The position numbers and the translations under genes are program-made. This document shows positions 11,900 through 25,859 of a stretch of 52,105 bases of DNA, in pieces (positions within the stretch are counted from its first letter, which is position 1; each line of letters starts with the position of its first letter). Source of the stretch: Mycogone perniciosa (taxonomy: Eukaryota; Ascomycota; Sordariomycetes; Hypocreales; Hypocreaceae); the NCBI GenBank assembly GCA_025331125.1, contig JAOALB010000248.1, forward strand, positions 1 through 52,105, given 5' to 3'. The notes beneath the pieces are model-generated. The model was given only the letters and a program-made list of their open reading frames with translations. It was not told the DNA's origin and did no database searches.

Positions 11900-14690
11900 T
11901 TTAAAGTAACTATAGGCGATTTACAGCTATAGGTATAATAAAATTGCTTATTACTCGACTATCTATTAATATATATAGCCAATATCTTTTAACTATTATT
12001 TTTAATTTAAAATATAATAAATCTTTATTATTACTTTTTTTATTTAATATTTTAAAAGATATAATTTATCGATTATTACCTTATAGCCCTTTTATAAGTA
12101 ATATTAATTATTTCCCGATTCCTCTCTTTTTATATAGGTTTTACAGTTAATTAAGGTTCCTTAAAGTAAATGCTACCTTTTCCTATTATAGGCGGTTCTT
12201 TTATAGGTAATGAAATTAAACTGGTTTCTGTACAGCTCCTTTATAATTTAATTAATCTCTTTATCTTTTAAAGTAGGTTTATTCCTTATATACTTCCGCA
12301 TTCGCTATTCTTAAAGCTTTTCTTATAGGTAGATAGCGCATTTATCTTTCTAGCAGCATATATAGTCTAGTAATAAATATAAAGTATTATTAGCCTACTA
12401 TATATACTATTCTTTTAACTTATTTTATTTATATATAATATACTTTAAGCTATTATATTTTAAAAGGTATTATTAATTGCATTTAAACCTTTTATTATAA
12501 CGGAAATACTATTTTATTAATTTCTCTTAGCGGTAAATATAATATCCTTTAGACTTATATCCTTTAAATCTTTATAGCTGCTAACATTCCTTTAAAGTTT
12601 CAGTATCTAGTTTAATAATAATAATTTTAAAGTTTTAATACTATATAGTTACAATTTATTTTTTAAAGGCATTATAATCCTATACCTGTTTTATAAGGTA
12701 GAACAGGATTTTAATTAGGAATACATTATATTATACTTTTTTATAAAAGTATACTATATACCTATATAAAATATAAATAACTTAGGATATAGTATAATGC
12801 TTTTTATAAATAAAGTTATTTGCAGTATAGTCTCTTTATATATAGAAATATATAGGTTTTTTATATATAGCTAAAGTAACTAGGATAGCTTTAACAGCTA
12901 TTTTATTATTAGCTTTATTTTATATATAAAGCTGTTTATATAGGTATAAGTTTATCCTATTTTACTGTATACTTATAGTAACCCTTTTAATTAGGTTTAG
13001 GTAATATTTATTTAGTTTACCTTTAAAATTACCGTTTATAGGTAATATATTTTCTAATTTTAAAGGTATAGTACTATATAGTAACAGTCTATATTATAAA
13101 GGGTTATTTTTATCTTTATTATCAAAGTTACTGCTGCTAGTCTATCCTTTATTGTCTGCAATAATTTAGTTAAAATATCAGTAATCAATTACAGCAACTA
13201 TTTATTTATCCAGGATATTATTATCCCTATTTAACTTTATATAGCTAAAGTCTAGGCTTTATTCTATTAAACTGTTTAGGTATAGTAAATACCTATTTAT
13301 TTTATTTTCTTTAAAAATATCTTTAAAAGTTAAAGATTTAAGTCTTAACTAGTATCCCTTTTAATTTATCATAGATATCTTTTTAGGTTATTTTAAATAT
13401 TATCTGCTTCCATCTTTACTAGTTTTATAAATAAGGCAGCTATTATTATAGTATATAGTCTAGCTAAATAATGCGTAATTAATAGCTTTTAAAATTATAT
13501 TAACTTTTTATCTAGGTTTTAGCGCAGGCTTTTAAGGTTTATTAATTCTCAGCTTTTATAAAGCTTTACAGTCCTTTAAAATATATCCTGGTTTATTATA
13601 GTTATAATAAATAACCTTTACCTTTCCCTTTTAAATAGCGTTTAGATTTATTTAACTAGGTCTTTTATTATTAAAGCTAGCGATATATTTTATTGCTTTT
13701 TGCCTTAATTTATATATCCTTAATATTTATAAATTTATCTGGATTACTATTATCTTTTCTTTATATTTAAGTAGAGTTTATAAAGTAAATTATTTGCGTT
13801 TATATATTTTTTAATAAACTTAATAATACCTTTATTATAAGAGAATTTATAAACTTTTTTTTTAATTTCTAGTTTAAATTTATTATAAAAGTGTTTAATA
13901 AAAGCAGAGTTTCTTTATTTAACTTTAAAAGTATAGTTTTTAAAGTATATAGTATAGTTAAAGTATTTTCCTTTTTAAATTAAGTTTATAAATTTATTTT
14001 CTATAGTGCATTCTTTATTAATATTATTACAGATATTTTTTAGTTTTTCTTTAAATTAATTATAACTAGCAAATATAAACTATATTTACTTATTAGCTTT
14101 ACTTTTATTATTAAAGAAATCCCTTTAAATAGGTTTAAATTACTTTAAGGCGTTTCCTTTAAGTCGTCTAGCAGCTAAAAAGACTTTACTAATCTTTATA
14201 CTAAAGCTAGTTAAAAAGTAGGTAAAATAGTTATATAGTTAAGTGAAAAATAGTTAAAGTGCTATAGTACTTTTATTAAAGGGTTTAAGGGGCTATATTT
14301 TAAGCGACTCTTTTAAGTCCCTTAAAGGTTAATTCCTTTTATAGTTTAGTATAAGGTTTAGAGCAGGTAGGGCTTAATTCTATAAGTTTACAATAATTGC
14401 TTACTGTTAGTAAATTATTTATTAAAGTCTAGCGTTTTCGGTAATTAAATATTAATAGCGTTATTTCTATTCTATATAATTGGCTTTTATTTATTAAAAG
14501 GCTTCCTTTATATAAATGCAAAGTTATTTTATTTTATTAATTTTATTTTTATCTTCACTTTTATTTATATTATTATCTCTATTATTATCCTTCCCTTAGC
14601 AAAGAGGTAAAATAGAGGGTAAAGTATTAGAAGAGGATACTGCAGCAGATATACTTACGGTATTGCTTAAGATTTTTAGTGGCCTTTTAA
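11900..14690 (-). pseudogene. Family A gag relic with mutated CCHC knuckle
   Basis: Gag is placed by position between the 5' LTR and protease. Its zinc knuckle is readable at about 13,566-13,612 (minus) as YYNYNKPGYILKDCK. The parent CxxCxxxxHxxxxC pattern has lost two Cys and the His to Tyr, each by a C:G to T:A change. The homologous knuckle of the outer element is at 22,219-22,268. The rest of gag is too degraded to translate. A 68-codon frame on + at 11,944-12,150 is antisense chance sequence. Confidence 0.6.
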
Positions 14691-14704
14691 ACAAGAGTCG
14701 TTAA

Positions 14705-15105
14705 TGTATAACGATCCGGGTTAGTTTTTAACAGTTAAACCAAGGTTTATAGGTTTATATTAACAGAGAGGTTAAAGATAAATACTAAGCAGGGTAATAT
14801 AGTTACAATTCTATAGAATAGGCGGTTCCAGTAAATATAATTGTTAACGACTATTTAAGTAACTATATTAAATAATTGTAATTTATTTAATTTTATATAT
14901 AAAGGAGATATATAGTAAATGTACTTGGATTATATATAGATTACAGTTATATTAGATTACTTTGGCTTACGTTCCGTGATCCTAGTAATATATAGTTTAT
15001 AGTAATTTAAGTAATCCTTCTTACTTGGACGGTCGTTCCATTGTTCTTCTGTGGTATATACTGCCTTGGACCCTTTATGCGGCTATAAGAGAGTCGGGTT
15101 ATAAC
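14705..15105 (-). repeat. 5' LTR of the family A Gypsy
   Basis: 401 bp, reading on - from TGTTATAACCCGACTC to GGATCGTTATACA. The right two thirds matches 47,906-48,312 in the same orientation. The sequence that follows the LTR inward (TTAACGACTCTTGTTTAAAA on -) is also found after the LTR at 21,130, which fixes which side is internal. It borders directly on a truncated family B element at 15,106, so it probably marks the insertion point of element A into B. Confidence 0.85.
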
Positions 15106-18100
15106 ATTTAACTATATTTATATTTAATGTAAATTTTATAAGTATTTAAAGATTTTTTATATTTAAACTATATTAATTTGGGCTATTAATCTTTATTTTT
15201 AATTTACTTTATAGTTAATAGTAATATTTAATTGCTTTAACTTATAAAAATATACTTTTAATAATAGTAAAATATTAAAGTTTTTAAAATTAATTAATCT
15301 TTTATTTAAAAATCCCTTTATTTATAGGGATTGCGAAAGCGCAGCCTTAAAATATTAATTTTATAGTAACTAGATAGTCTATACAGTTAATTTTATATAT
15401 ATAGCTGTTATATTTAATTTCTTTAATAGTTTTTGTTTAAAGGGTATTTATAGGCAAAAAGAGATATTATTTAACATAAAATAGGTTTAAAAACAGTTAA
15501 GTTAATCTTTTTATAAAACTATATTTTAGTAATTCTTTATAATTTTATAATTAAATCTGCTTTTAAAGTATTTATAAGTTTTAAAATAATATTTAAAAGA
15601 GTATTAGTCTTAAACTTAATTATATTATTTAAAATTACAGCTTAAATTAATATTTTAGCTTACTTTATTTTTAATAATTCCTTTTTATTTTTAATCTTTA
15701 CTATTTTATTATTTTTACTGCATTATAGTTTAAACAGTATAGTCTTTAAGATTGTAAGTATAGGGTTTAAATACAGTTACTCTTTCTTAATTAACTGCTT
15801 TAATTAAAGCAGTAATAGCTTCTTTTTAATTTATTTATCCACTTTATTAATTATTTAAATACACTTTTATCCTTTATTAATTATTAAGTTAATAAAGAAA
15901 GTTAAATTAAATAATTTTATAGTTAAGCAGTTTTAATTATATTTATCTAGGCAGTTTTTAAAGGAATTCATTTTAGCTAAGTTTATAGAAATATATTTAG
16001 CCTTTTTGATACCTATACTATTTTATTTACTGCTAATTATTTAATCTTTGCCTATAAAGTATATAATATTTATTATTAATCCCTTTATAAAGACTATATT
16101 TAACTTTTATAAAAGTTTAATTTTAAATATCTCTTTATACTTTATTTTTTTATAAACTATATTAAAGAGTTTAATTTTATAATAGTTTGCTTTTTAATTA
16201 AAAAAGCTAGGTTTTATTTTTTTTATAAGTAATAGGCTTAGTAAAATTTTATTTTAAGCCTTAAATAATTTTACTTAAAGCGCTAGTATTTTTAATATAT
16301 AGGCTTTAATAGTTATAATTACGATAATAAATTAAACTAGGATTAAGATTTTCTATAAGCCTATTTAAGCTATTTTTAGCTTTAGGTTATATATTATAAA
16401 CCTATAGCCTTTAATATAGGCTAGTTTAGCGCAGTTTTAAAGGAAATAGCTTTTATTTATATAATATTAATAATATTTTATGTTTATAACTGCCTTTAAA
16501 TAATAATAAAGGAAAAAGTTTAGTATATTATTATATAAAAGGTGTATTATATTAATATTATTAATAGTGATTATTAATATAAAGAGTTTTTATTTAGGTT
16601 TATTACTATTAGTAATAATATAATAATACTCTTTTTCTTTTAAATTAATTATTTTAGCCTTTTAGTTAAAAAAATAAACTGCTAGTTTATTAAACTTTTT
16701 AAATAAAGCGTTTATTTAATTTTTAAGCTAAAAAAATGCATTTAGTTTTATAGGTTTAGGCTGCTGCTTTTTCTGCCTTTTTAAAATTAAGTTTATTTTT
16801 AACTTAAATAAATTAAATATATATTTAGTTTTAAAAGGTATTTTTATAGATTTTTAAAAATAGGCTTTTTTAAATATTAAATTCTGTAAGTCTTTTATTA
16901 TGAAAAAGTATTTAGACTTTAATATATATTAACTCTTTAAAATTATTAATGTCTTTAATTTCTTTAAAGGCTATTATTAATTAAAGCAGCTTTAATAGTA
17001 TTATTTTAGTAATATTATAAAAATATAGTATAGCTGCCCTCTAGTTTCTTTTATTAAACTTTTAATAAAGGTATTAATATTAAAGTAATTAATTTATTAC
17101 AGATTATATTTTAATAGGCTTATAATAATAGAGATTTTAACGCTGCACAGTATATAACTTTAATTATTCTTTATTATATTATTTATAACATTATATAAGC
17201 TTTTTCTTAACTTTATTTTAATTAATACTTTCTTTAATAAAGATTTAGATTATTCTTTATTTTTTTTAGTTTTATAAATAGTTTTAAATACCTCTTTTAA
17301 TCTTTTATTCAAATTCTTTAATCTTTTATCTTTTACTTATAGTTCTTTAAAAACTAAGATATATTTTTACTATTAAATTTACTTATAAGATTAGTCTTTA
17401 TAGGTAGCTTTATCTTTTAAATACTTTTAAAAGCTTAAGCGAGGAAAAGGAACTTTTAAAAGGGTATTTTTTTATTTTCCGTTAAAAAACTTAATTTTTC
17501 CTTAATTTCTATTATAATAAATCTAAAGGGTATTAATATTAGGCTAGGTATATAATTAAATAATTGCTTTAATTAAGGTTTTAAAGAAAGGGTTATATTT
17601 AATACTTTAATAACTAAAAGTTACTTATTTACTTCCGATCCTTTTATTTAAAATTAAAATAAACTATTAAAGTTTTAATTAAATAGTCTTTTAATAATAG
17701 AATACTATTTATTTTATTGGTTTAAGTTATTTAACTTAAATGCTTAGCCGGTATAAGTATATTCTTTTTTCAAGTAAAAAAGGGATATACTCTTTTAATA
17801 AAAGGGTTATAGTAGAGTATTCTTTTATAGTAAAGAGTTTTTTTATAATAAAAAAGGGTTTTATATATTTATCTAAAATCATAAAATTAGCTATTTCTTT
17901 AAAGATAATTTCTTTTATTAATTTTAATTTTATAGTATTAGACTATTATTTTTTTAAGTCTCTTTTAAGTGGCTTTAATATAGGTAAAGGTGGTTTATAT
18001 ATAAGAGATTATAAGAGTAGTAAAGATAGTATTTTTATTAAAAGTTAGAGAAAGTTTAATTAAAAAGGTTAATAAAATTAAAATAAAGTCTCTATATTAG

Positions 18101-19053
18101 GAAATTAAATAATTAGTCTATTTCCTGCTAGTTCTCTATAATTACTTTACTAGCTGGCTTATAGGTTATAAGCAAAATAAAAGTTATAATAGTATATTGC
18201 TAGTTTAAAGGGGATTATATAATATAAAGCTAACTATTTAATTTATATATTTGCCTTCGCTATATTAACTAGTCCTTTCGTAATTTCCTTTAGTTCTTTA
18301 ACCTTTTATTGGCAAGTATTATAAGCTAATTGTTTTTTAAGATTTTATTTATTTATTTTATTTTAAAGTATTATGCCTAGGTTAATTAATCTTAATTCCT
18401 ATATTTCGGAAATTACAACTAAATAACTTATATTTTTAAAATCAAGTATTATATTGATTTATATTAACTGGCTGTAATAAAGGGTTTTTAAGCTATTTCT
18501 TTTAGCTAATTGTTTTATATTTGCCTTAAGATTTATTAAAGTTAGCCTATAATTCTATTAATAGTTGAATAAAGGTAGGTTTTAATAGTAGCGTAAAAGT
18601 GGTTTTAGTAATTGCTTCCTATAATGCAATCCCTGAGATTTCCCCTTATTTTAATTACTAGTTTTATTAAAGGGGAATTAGCGCTTTAAATATATATATA
18701 TACTAATAATAACTAAAATAGAGCGCAGGAACCGCGCTTTTAATAAAACTATAACGCTATAATTACATAATATAGGGACTAAAAGATACTGTAAATCATT
18801 TAATCATAATGTCTGCAGTCGAAAGCAACTAATAGTTGCCTCTTTATGCCTTAATAACTGTAAAATTACAGGTAGGGGTAGTATATTAAGGGAGAACGCG
18901 GGTTAGTTTTATTATTAAACTAAATGTATCTATGTATCTTTATAGTCTTATACCTCCTTAATCTAATAGTTGCTTAAATAAGTAATTAACTTTACTTAGG
19001 TAAGCTAGTACAAAGGACTATAAGTGTATTGGGTATATTAGTTACCCCCAACA
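15106..19053 (-). mobile_element. Family B Gypsy, minus, 5' part only
   Basis: From a presumed 5' LTR at 19,053 the element runs leftward through about 3.7 kb of RIP-degraded sequence and is cut at 15,106 by the family A LTR. Its last 600 bp (15,106-15,720) is the reverse complement counterpart of 4,250-4,850 in the + copy. Gag and protease should lie here, but no motif is clear enough to place them. The 102-codon frame at 17,740-18,048 on + is antisense to the element and low in complexity. It is not regarded as a gene. Confidence 0.55.
18810..19053 (-). repeat. Probable 5' LTR of family B
   Basis: On - the sequence begins TGTTGGGGGTAACTAATA at 19,053. A CTGCAGACA end is possible at 18,810, giving a 244-bp TG...CA unit. 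It is GC-richer than the interior. No second copy exists in the window, so both the LTR status and the inner end are inferred. Confidence 0.4.
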
Positions 19054-20719
19054 AAATATATATTATATAAGCGATATATTGAACTATATAAGTGCTTATA
19101 GTATATATATTTTGCCTTTCCTTTATCTTAACTATATATATATATATATATAGCAAAGCTATTATAGTATATTCCTGTATAACATTAAGCTTTATTTCCT
19201 ATTTTTAAGACTTTATATAGCTATACTATACTTTATTATAGTTATAAGCCTAGGTAATAACTTTAATTAATTTACTAAGAACCTTTACTTAATATTATTT
19301 TTCCTATATACCTTTTTTATCTTTACCTATATATTATAAATTTTATTTTTTAAAATAAATAATATAAAAGCTTTACCTTTTATAAAGCTAAAATTCTTAA
19401 AATAGTAGATTAAATAAATAACTATTTTTATAAACTGTATAACTATTATTTAAGTATAGAAAATAATTAATTTTACTTTTTATAAAAAGCGTAATAATTA
19501 TTTCCCTATGCCTTTACTGCTTACCTTTACTTAAATAAATAAAAAGTAATGAAAGAGTTTAAAGTAACAGCCAAAGTTAATAAAATTAATACCTATTATT
19601 ACAGTTTACATTAAAAGCGTTAAAATACTATTAATATAAATATATAAAAAAGGAAAATTAAAACTGTAATTTAAAGGTAAATCTAGAACACTATTAATTT
19701 TAATATCGATAATTTAATTTTAATTAATATTTAAGTTAAATATCTAAAGCCTATTATTATAAAGGCAGGCAATAATAATAATAATAATAGAAATAATATT
19801 GAAACTTAATTCTTTATTTACTAAATTATTGAAAAGCTTAAAAACTACCTTTTTTTATAAAAAGAAATAATTAAAAAAGAAATATATATTATTTATTAAT
19901 AGACTTTATATAATATTAAGTATGAAAGAATAATAGTAAAGATATAGTATATAAATTTATTGCGCGCTTATATATATACTATTTAATATAAACTTCTTAA
20001 AACTATAAAAGTATTTTCTTAAATAGTTTTTTAAAGGCTATTAAAGTATATTATACTTTAAACTATATTTTATATTATTTATATTATATAGATATATTAA
20101 TTAAAAGCTATAAATTAAAAGAGTGTTTTATTTTTAATTAATTTAGTTAAGCTTTTTTAAATAGTATAAGAATATAGTAAATAACATTAAAAGCCTAAAG
20201 GTAATATTTGAAAATTACTTAAATAATATAATATTAAATAATAATATAAGCTTTAAGCTACTATTTTATAGACATTACTTATATAGATTAAAAGGGTATA
20301 TTTAAGCAGCTATAAAATATGGTATATTATAAACTATATTTATTAAAAAGCTTCATAAAGGAACATATAAACTTTTGTTTAAATAAACTAATAAAGTTTA
20401 TATATACTGTTAAGAAAATATATAAGCTACTTTAAATAATAAACTTATATAAAAAATATAAACTTATTTATTTTTAATAAAGAAATTATAAGCTTATACT
20501 TTTAAATGGCCATAATCTCTTTAAACCTATTTTCAATAAAAAGAAAAGAAACCTTACTATATATTTAATAAATATATTTATATATATAAATATAAGGGAT
20601 ATACTTTTTAAACCTTTTTAAAGCACTCTCTTTAATATTTATAATCTTATTTATTTAATAAATAGTAAAAAGTCCTTTATCCTAAACTCCTTTATTTTAA
20701 ATATAAAAGATAATTATAT
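19054..20719 (+). mobile_element. Copia 5' part (LTR, primer site, gag), truncated
   Basis: The right 185 bp of a Copia LTR (19,054-19,240), a primer site and about 1.5 kb of gag region follow the intact Copia at 26.45-28.14 kb. The LTR lacks its first ~90 bp where it meets the family B LTR at 19,053. At 20,719 the match stops exactly at the start of the family A LTR. The right-hand continuation was looked for after 41,294 and not recognised, so the remainder is deleted or beyond recognition. It is far more AT-converted than the 26-33 kb copy. Confidence 0.75.
19241..19254 (+). other. Copia primer-binding site (half-tRNA-iMet type)
   Basis: GTTATAAGCCTAGG follows directly after the LTR end. 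It resembles the complement of the anticodon stem-loop of initiator tRNA-Met (GTTATGAGCCCAG), with two RIP-type changes. The intact copy at 26,649 has the same site. Confidence 0.65.
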
Positions 20720-21130
20720 TGTTATAACCTAATTATATTAAGGACTAGGTGATAGGGATATAAAAGAATATCGGTTACGCTAACCAATTATTAGGAAGTA
20801 ATTACTGCACTAAAGGTAATTACTTAAACGTTTACTATATTTAAACGTATAATTATTTATTTAATTACTATACTATTACAGTAACTATATTAATACTTAC
20901 TAAAATACTAGTAATTATTTAAATATATTCTTTATAAATATATACCTAGCTTATTATTTATTTAATATATTGATTTAAATAGTTATTAATATACTTATTT
21001 ACTTAAACTACTAGTTTTATAAAAGAATAACTATATTACCCTATTTAATATTTACTTTTAACCTCTTTATTAATATAAACCTATAAACCTTAGTTTAATA
21101 GTTAGTAGTTAACCTAAATTATTATATACT
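20720..21130 (+). repeat. 5' LTR of outer family A element
   Basis: It begins TGTTATAACC and ends near TTATATACT before AACGACTATTATTTAAAAGG, the inner sequence shared with the minus-strand copy at 14.7 kb. About 411 bp. It is more AT-converted than the solo LTR at 47.9 kb. Confidence 0.8.
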
Positions 21131-22218
21131 AACGACTATTATTTAAAAGGTTATTAAAAGTTTTAAGTAATACTATAAATATATCTATTATAGTATTTTT
21201 TTAATTAACTTTAATACTTAAGTTATAATTTTATATTTTTATTAAAGGTAAAATAATAGTAAAAATAATAATATAAATAAAGGTAAAAATAAAAATAAAG
21301 TTAATAAAATAAAATAATTATATATTTATATAAAAGAAGCCTTTTAATATATAAAAGCTAACTATATAAAGTAAAGGTAATATTATTAATAGTTAATTAT
21401 TAAAAATATAAAACTTTGATAAATAATTTAATAATAGTAAATAACTATTATAAATTTATAAAATTAGACTTTACCTGCTTTAAGCTTTATATAAAACTAT
21501 AAAAGGAATTAACCTTTAAGGGATTTGAAACGGTTATTTAAAATATAACCTTTTAAACCCTTAAATAAAAGTATTATAATACTTTAATTATTTTTTTCTT
21601 AATAATATAATTATTGTATTTACTTTTTAATTAATTTCAATATAAAGATTAATAAAATCCTTTTAGCTATTAAATAGTTTAAAGAAAATACTTTAAAGTA
21701 ATTTAAATTTATTTAAAGGGATTTCTTTAATAATAAAACTAAAGCTAATAAATAAATATAGTTTATATTTATTAATTATAATTAGTTTAAAGAAAATTAA
21801 AAACTATTTTTAATAATATAAATAGAAAATATATTATAAAACATATATTTATAAATTTCATTTAAAAAGATATACTTTAATTATATTATATACTTTAAAA
21901 ACTATACTTTTAAAGTTAAATAAAGAAACTTTACTTTTATTCAATACTTTTACAATAGATTTAAACTAAAACTTAAAAGGGAAGGTTATAAGTTCTTTTA
22001 TAATAAAGCTATAATTGAATTTATTAAAGAATATATAAATATAAACAATCTACTTTATAAATTCTATTTAAATATAAAAAGAAATAGCAATTTTAATAAA
22101 TTTATAAGTATTAAAGATATATAAATTAAAGTAAAAAGTAATCAAAATATATTATTAATATTAATAATAAAAGATTTAATTAAATAAATTTAAATACTAT
22201 TTAAAAAGGGAAAGTAAA

Positions 22219-22268
22219 GGTTATTTATTATAATTATAATAAATTAAAATATATTTTAAAGGACTATA
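22219..22268 (+). pseudogene. Gag zinc-knuckle fossil of outer family A element
   Basis: This near-copy of the knuckle at 13,566-13,612 (-) reads YYNYNK, then YILKDYK. Here all zinc-ligand codons (Cys, Cys, His, Cys) have become Tyr. It marks gag within 21.2-23.5 kb. The rest of gag is unreadable. Confidence 0.55.
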
Positions 22269-24084
22269 AAGCTTTATAAAAGCTAAAGGTCAATAAACCT
22301 TTAAAGTTTATATTGAAACTTAAATAAAAAGTTAATATAGTTTTAAAAGCTATTAATTATATATTATTTAACTGGATTATATATTATAATAATAGCTGCT
22401 TTATTTATAAATGGAATAAAAGTAAAAGGCAGATAATATTTAAAATAATTTAAAAGGATATTTATAATAAATTAAAAGGGATATTAGTTAAAATTTAAAT
22501 CTTTATTTTTTAAAGATATTGTTAAAGAGAGTAAAGTAGATAAATATTTACTATATTTAAATAGTTCAATCAAATAAACCTTAAACTTTAATTACTTAAA
22601 ATTAAATAAAGATAATAGTAATTTAAATAAATAAATAATTATTATAATCGATTATTAATCTTTAAATTAGATTATTATAAATAATAAAAGATAATTTAAT
22701 AGTAGTTACTTTAATAATAAAATAAAAATAACCCTTTATAATATAGACTATTACTATATAATACTATACCTTTATAACTAGAAAATATATTACGTATAGG
22801 TAATAACTTTAAAGGTAAATTAAATAAATATTATCTAAATTCTATTTAAAAAAGTTATTATATAGATATAGTAAAATAAGTTAAACCTATACTTATATAA
22901 AGTAGCTTTATATATAAAATAAAATTAATAATAAGATAATAATTATGTTATAATAAAATATTTAAATATAATTAATAATACCATTTAAAGTATAAGAGCT
23001 TAAAGTATATTCTATATAAGCAGAATAAATTAAAGGATTAATATATATAATAAAGTAATAATACTTTATATTTATTATTAGATTATATGTTCTACTATAA
23101 AAATAAATATACTATTTAGTTATAAAAGAAACTTTAAAAGTAGTAAATATAAAAGTATATAGAGTATAAACCTACTTTAAAGGATAAAGAGATTAATTAA
23201 ATTATAAAAGAACTATATTAAAATTAATTTAACTTTATTATTAATAAAGGAGCTGCCTATTATAAAAAAACATAATATTTACTTTAAAGAACTTTAATTA
23301 ACTGCGAAATCTATATAAAAGAAAATATTAAAAAATAATTAATATTATTTATAAAAGGGCTATAAAGTAATTATTAATATATTATATGTTTTAGAATATT
23401 AAATAATAAAAGTAATAATAAAGATTTACTGTATTTTCAATTGAAAATAATAGTTAAAGGATATCAGCTATATATATTAGTAAATAGTAGAGCGATAGGT
23501 AATCTTATTGTATTTATAAATATAAATCGCTTATACTTACTTTAAAAAGAGAAAACTAAACTATATTAATATTATTAAATAAAAAAGGAGCTTTTATACA
23601 TAATAATAAATGAATTAAGTAAAAGATTAATTATTTTAAATTTAAAATCGCTAAATATAAAAAAGTAGTCTTTTATAATATAATAAATATTAATAAATAT
23701 AATATTATTTTTAATTACGTTTAGTTACAAGATAATAACTTTAATATGAATTAAAAAAATAGCTAGCTTTATTAATATAATAATAAAGCTTTTTTAATAA
23801 TTAAAATTATTAAAAAGGCTTTAACTGCAAGGAAGAAATCGTATATAAAACCCTTAAATATATTAAAAAAAGGAATGAAAAATGTTACCTTTAAGTTAAT
23901 TATAGAAATATAATAAACTATTTAAAGGAATAGTTAATATAAGGCTATTGAAATACAGCTAATAGGATTATATAATTAAACTTAAAGATAATATAAATAG
24001 TGCTTTTTATAAAATTTATAATTTAAATAAAAAAAAGCTTAAAAACCTATATAACTATTTAAATAATATATTAGCTAAAAGTTA

Positions 24085-24780
24085 TATTTAACCTTTTTTA
24101 TTAAAAGTAAATTACTTTATTATTATTTATATTAAAAAAGAAATTATTATAAATTATAAACTATTAATAGCTTAATAAAGCTACTATTAAGAATAAAACT
24201 TTATGACTATTAATTATAGAATTGCAGGATAAAGTATATAAGAAAAAATAGCTTATAGCGCTAAACCTTAAAGACGCTTATGATTTTATTTAAGTTAAAA
24301 AGGGATATAAATATATAATTGCTTTTTAAATTAAATAGAGTTTATTAAAATAGTTAATTATACCTTTTAGCTTTATTAATACCTATATAATATTTTAAGA
24401 AATATTTAATAATATATTAAAAGAGTACTATAATATCCTTATAATTATTTACTTAAATAATAGTTTAATTCATTGAAATACCTTCAAAGAATATAAAATA
24501 TATATTTATAAAGTATTATAAATATTATAAAATATTTAGTTATTTATAAAATTAAAAAAATATAAATTTTATATATAAAAAGTGACTTCTTTAAAGTATA
24601 TTATTACTTTTAAAAAAAGTTATATAAATCTACTAAAAGTATAAATAGTAAAAGATTAATTTATACCTATAATAGTTAAAAAAGTTTAAAGCTTTTTAAA
24701 TTTTATTAATTATTATTAATAGTTTATTAAAGGCTATAAAAGTATTATATAAACGTTATATAAATTTACTAAAAAGAATT
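24085..24780 (+). pseudogene. Reverse transcriptase relic of outer family A element
   Basis: The frame follows the RT of the minus copy block by block: LKDAYDFI-type palm text from 24,263 on, then the block before the catalytic motif at 24,370-24,420 and IIYLNN-type text at about 24,445. The D-to-N change at the catalytic pair mirrors that in the other copy. Stops occur every few codons. Confidence 0.65.
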
Positions 24781-25394
24781 AAAGGTTTCTATAAATATTA
24801 AATATATATAATATATCTAATAAATTTAAATAATTTATTTTAAAAGAATTTATATTTATTATATTTAATTTCATTAAAAAAATAAAACATAAAATAAATA
24901 GTTTTAATTTCACTATAAAAGCTTCATTTAATTAAAAGGATAAAAATAGTAAACTATACTTTATTACCTTTTACTTTAAGGTATTATATAATATAAAATT
25001 AAACTATTTAATATATAATAAAAAGTTCTTTATTATTATTTTTATATTTAAAGAATAGTAATATTATTTATTAAAAGGAATATATAAAGTTAAACTATAT
25101 ATTAACTATAACAATAGTATATACTTTATAATTGTTTAATAACTCTTTAAAAGGTAAGTTTACTATATAAAATATTTATTAAAATTTAAATATATTTTAA
25201 TTTATTAAAAAGGATTTATAAATAAATATATAAATATATTTTATAAATTAATTAATTATAATTAAAAAACAATTAAATATATTAAATAGATTTTAAAATA
25301 AACTTTTAAAGGATATTATTAATAAATAATATTTTAAGTTATATATAAAGTATTTAATAATAATATTATATTTTAATATATTAAAAAGTATTAT

Positions 25395-25566
25395 TGTTAT
25401 AGTATAGGAAGGCAGGTTAGGGCAAATATTGTTATTATACTATAGAGAGCAAGGAAGCCTTAAGGCTTTATAGAAAGCTATAGCTAGGAACGCGTTAGGG
25501 CCTGGTTATATGACTGGAGCTTATATAACAGGGCGTTAATATTACGTTACAGTTAATGCCATAATA
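25395..25566 (-). repeat. 3' LTR of family C (172 bp)
   Basis: It starts TGTTATAGTATAGG on +, ends CCATAATA, and pairs with 39,056-39,227. Most differences between the two are C/T or G/A. Confidence 0.9.
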
Positions 25567-25580
25567 GTACCCCCCCTCCT
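25567..25580 (-). other. Polypurine tract of family C
   Basis: AGGAGGGGGGGTAC on -, abutting the 3' LTR. It primes plus-strand DNA synthesis in LTR elements and fixes the orientation. Confidence 0.75.
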
Positions 25581-25859
25581 ATCTCGCTATTTAGTCGCAA
25601 ATAGCTATATTACTTATATAAATCGAAATTCCAGGTAATTTATTTTAATATTTCTAATATCAAGGTAAATAAGGCAAATTATATAGTTTTTAGTATTAGT
25701 AATATATAGTTTAGTTATAGGCTTTAATATAATATAGTCTTTAATTAATACTCTATAGGTATTAGTTTCTTTCTAGCCATTTCCTCTTTTTCTTTTTTTA
25801 TAATTCCTTTTAATGTTTATTGCAGTAAGCTTAGCTTTTTTAGGTTTTCTTATATAAAA

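Larger units (their letters stand above)
9166..15105 (-). mobile_element. Family A chromovirus (Gypsy), minus, 3' truncated
   Basis: Reading right to left, this holds a 5' LTR (15,105-14,705), gag with a mutated CCHC knuckle, a retropepsin-like region (about 11.68-11.86 kb), RT (about 11.31-10.58 kb), RNase H (about 10.2-10.0 kb) and integrase (about 9.7-9.17 kb). RT before integrase defines Ty3/Gypsy. The element stops inside integrase at about 9,165, against a Copia fragment, so the C-terminal domains and 3' LTR are missing. The same family forms the outer shell at 20,720-41,294. All frames are broken by RIP-type stops. Confidence 0.85.

Noticed and set aside
11944..12150. 68-codon ATG frame on +
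   Set aside because: Lies antisense to the family A gag region; composed of Leu/Ile/Tyr/Ser from AT-rich codons; no motif. Chance frame in RIP-mutated DNA.
17740..18048. 102-codon ATG frame on +
   Set aside because: Antisense to the family B Gypsy relic, composition typical of TA-rich sequence (Ile, Phe, Lys, Ser, Tyr). No signal, motif or conserved spacing, although its length is unusual for this block.
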